Below, piece after piece: positions 44,207 through 45,604 of a DNA stretch of 45,604 bases. The notes under the pieces are model-generated. The model was not told where the DNA came from. It was given only the letters and a program-made list of their open reading frames with translations, and searched no databases. Origin of the DNA: Bradyrhizobium sp. cir1. GTDB taxonomy: Bacteria > Pseudomonadota > Alphaproteobacteria > Rhizobiales > Xanthobacteraceae. The stretch lies in NCBI RefSeq assembly GCF_014198245.1, contig NZ_JACIHE010000040.1:1-45604 (forward strand), written 5' to 3'. The position numbers were made by a program, and so were the translations under genes. The stretch's first letter is position 1, and the number at the start of each line of letters is the position of its first letter.

Positions 44207-45367
44207 GTGTCGTTAGCCAGAAATGTCGATTTGTTGAGACGTCTGCCAAAGCTGGACGGTCTGCGCTTTGCCGAGTTCGGCCGGAGCCCTGATTCATCCA
44301 GCCCGCTGGAAGAGGTCACGGACTTCGGCGACAATCCCGGCGCCTTGCGCATGTTCGCGTTCGTGCCAGCGCAGCTGCAGAAGCCGCGCGCGCTGGTCGT
44401 CGTGCTGCATGGCTGCGGACAGACCGCGGCAGGTTACGATCTCGGCGCCGGCTGGTCGACGCTCGCGCGGCATTACGGCTTCGCGCTGCTGATGCCCGAG
44501 CAGCAGCGCATCAACAACGGCAACACCTGCTTCAACTGGTTCAATCCGGAAGACACCGCGCGGGACAGCGGCGAGGCGCGCTCGATCCGCGAGATGATCG
44601 CGCACATGGCGGATGCGCATCGCATCGATCCCAGGCGCGTCTTCATCACCGGCCTGTCGGCCGGCGGCGGCATGACGTCGGTGATGCTCGCGACCTATCC
44701 GGAGCTCTTCGCCGCCGGCGCTGTCATCGCGGGCCTGCCTTACGGCATCGCCTCGAACTTGCGCGAGGCGCTGGACGGCATGTTCCATTCCCCGGCGCGG
44801 CCCGCGCGCGAGCTCGGCGATCTCGTGCGCAGCGCCTCCGATCATCGCGGTCCCTGGCCGAAGGTGTCGGTGTGGCACGGCAGCGCCGACCGCACCGTCA
44901 ATCCCGGCAATGCCAACGAGATCGTCAAGCAGTGGCTGGACCTGCATGATCTGCCCGACGTGCCGATGGCAGAGACCAATGTCGACGGCTATCCGCGCCA
45001 GGCCTGGTGGAACAAGGACGGCGAGACGCTGGTCGAGTCCTACGCCATCACCGACATGGCCCACGGCACGCCGCTCGGGCTGGCCGACAACGACCAGCGC
45101 TACGGCGTCGAAGGCGCCTTCCTGATCGAGGCCGGCATCTCCTCGTCCTATCACATCGCAAAATTCTTCGGCCTGACCGGCTGGGTCGCGGAGGCGAAGA
45201 AGAAAGCGGAGGCAAAGCCGGCGCTGACGCCCGCGCCGCATCTTGCGCGTTCGATCCGCGCAAAGGTCGCCGAGGCGGCCGCCGAGCCGAAGCAACAGGA
45301 ATCCCGCGGCTTCGATCTAGGCCAGATCATCACGCGCGCCCTGACGGCGGCGGGATTGATGAAATAG
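44207..45367 (+). CDS. PHB depolymerase-family esterase
   Basis: A 386-aa alpha/beta-hydrolase of the PHB-depolymerase-type esterase group. Oxyanion segment VVVLHGCGQTAAGYD at 64-78, nucleophile S151 in ITGLSAGGGMTS, and probable histidine in DMAHGTPLG. The catalytic acid is probably in the HGSADRTVNPGNA loop. A charged Ala/Lys/Pro-rich C-terminal stretch ends the protein. GTG 44207 is chosen because AGGAA stands 6-7 nt before; earlier TTG codons lack one. No signal peptide is seen, so it may act in the cytoplasm or by another route. Substrate: polyester or ester, unproven. Confidence 0.88.
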   Translation: MSLARNVDLLRRLPKLDGLRFAEFGRSPDSSSPLEEVTDFGDNPGALRMFAFVPAQLQKPRALVVVLHGCGQTAAGYDLGAGWSTLARHYGFALLMPEQQRINNGNTCFNWFNPEDTARDSGEARSIREMIAHMADAHRIDPRRVFITGLSAGGGMTSVMLATYPELFAAGAVIAGLPYGIASNLREALDGMFHSPARPARELGDLVRSASDHRGPWPKVSVWHGSADRTVNPGNANEIVKQWLDLHDLPDVPMAETNVDGYPRQAWWNKDGETLVESYAITDMAHGTPLGLADNDQRYGVEGAFLIEAGISSSYHIAKFFGLTGWVAEAKKKAEAKPALTPAPHLARSIRAKVAEAAAEPKQQESRGFDLGQIITRALTAAGLMK

Positions 45368-45397
45368 TTAGTCGTTCCGCAACCGATACAAACTCCG

Positions 45398-45460
45398 CCG
45401 TCGTCCCGGACAAGCGCGCCCCAAGCGCGCGCAGATCGATCCGGGACCCATACTCCCGGG
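45398..45460. repeat. CGTCGTCCCGG-type repeat, copy 2 (partial)
   Basis: CCGTCGTCCCGGA and then CCGGGACCCATACTCCCGGGACC repeat the plan of the element at 40754-40913 over its first part; the right arm is not complete. Confidence 0.65.
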
Positions 45461-45594
45461 ACCAGGTGAAGCGCGAAGGAGTAACTCCGAGTCCCCGTAA
45501 CCACGCCTCCCTGTGGTTGATGGTGTGGACGGCCCCCTACGGCATCAGGTGTGCCAGAATGAGGTTGTCACACACCCATTCACAGGAGCCGTCC

Positions 45595-45604
45595 GTGAGC
45601 CAGA
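45595..45604 (+). CDS. Start of a gene cut by the window edge
   Basis: GTG-AGC-CAG begins 6 nt after AGGAG (45584-45588), a good ribosome site. Only three codons are present, so the product is unknown. The preceding ~60 nt, unlike the neighbouring repeats, could be the left end of an insertion sequence, but nothing in the window proves it. Confidence 0.35.

Overview
The window looks like chromosomal DNA of a GC-rich alphaproteobacterium close to Bradyrhizobium (Nitrobacteraceae). The basis is high third-position GC, a DUF3551 protein, Liv-type and TctC-type transport genes, many GGDEF/EAL proteins, a sigma-EcfG-type promoter, and families of long palindromic intergenic repeats of the kind common in that group. 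This placement is inferred from family knowledge; no search was run. No plasmid, phage, CRISPR or rRNA genes are visible.

Layout. 1-5.5 kb: an acyl-CoA ligase, a VOC protein, a Tat-exported TctC-type binding protein, a small DUF3551 protein, and an ArsR / SRPBCC / DUF899 operon with a palindromic operator centred on the regulator's start codon. 5.6-12.8 kb: an exported trypsin-like protease; a membrane protein / winged-helix regulator / cis-prenyltransferase (UppS paralogue) module with the same 17-bp operator at its front and across the uppS start codon; a cNMP-like domain protein; a metallophosphoesterase; 3-methyladenine glycosylase; a small gene behind a sigma-EcfG-type promoter; and a solute-binding protein. 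12.8-24.5 kb: three c-di-GMP proteins, DNA polymerase IV, a Csp-like subtilase followed by a small I9-like (propeptide-like) protein, and tRNA-Arg(CCG). 24.6-34.8 kb: one co-directional block on the minus strand, consisting of a sigma-54 activator, an MHS-type transporter, a long CoA-transferase and a complete branched-chain amino acid/amide-type ABC transporter (livK-G-F-H-M order). A sigma-54 promoter and an upstream inverted-repeat pair lie between activator and transporter. 35-45.6 kb: a fourth c-di-GMP protein, an HWE-type histidine kinase, an SDR, a cytochrome P450, an LLM flavin oxidoreductase, a DHA2-type MFS exporter, a PHB-depolymerase-type esterase, several long palindromic repeats, and the first codons of a gene cut by the right edge.

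How the genes fit together. The 24.6-34.8 kb block reads as an uptake-and-activation locus for an organic acid or amide: the activator senses a signal through its PAS domain and fires the sigma-54 promoter, the MHS carrier and ABC system import, and the CoA-transferase activates. The c-di-GMP proteins are mostly membrane-anchored PAS/Cache sensors, so the region is rich in signal input to second-messenger turnover. The two parts least explained by standard annotation are the subtilase/I9-like pair and the operator-linked uppS module.
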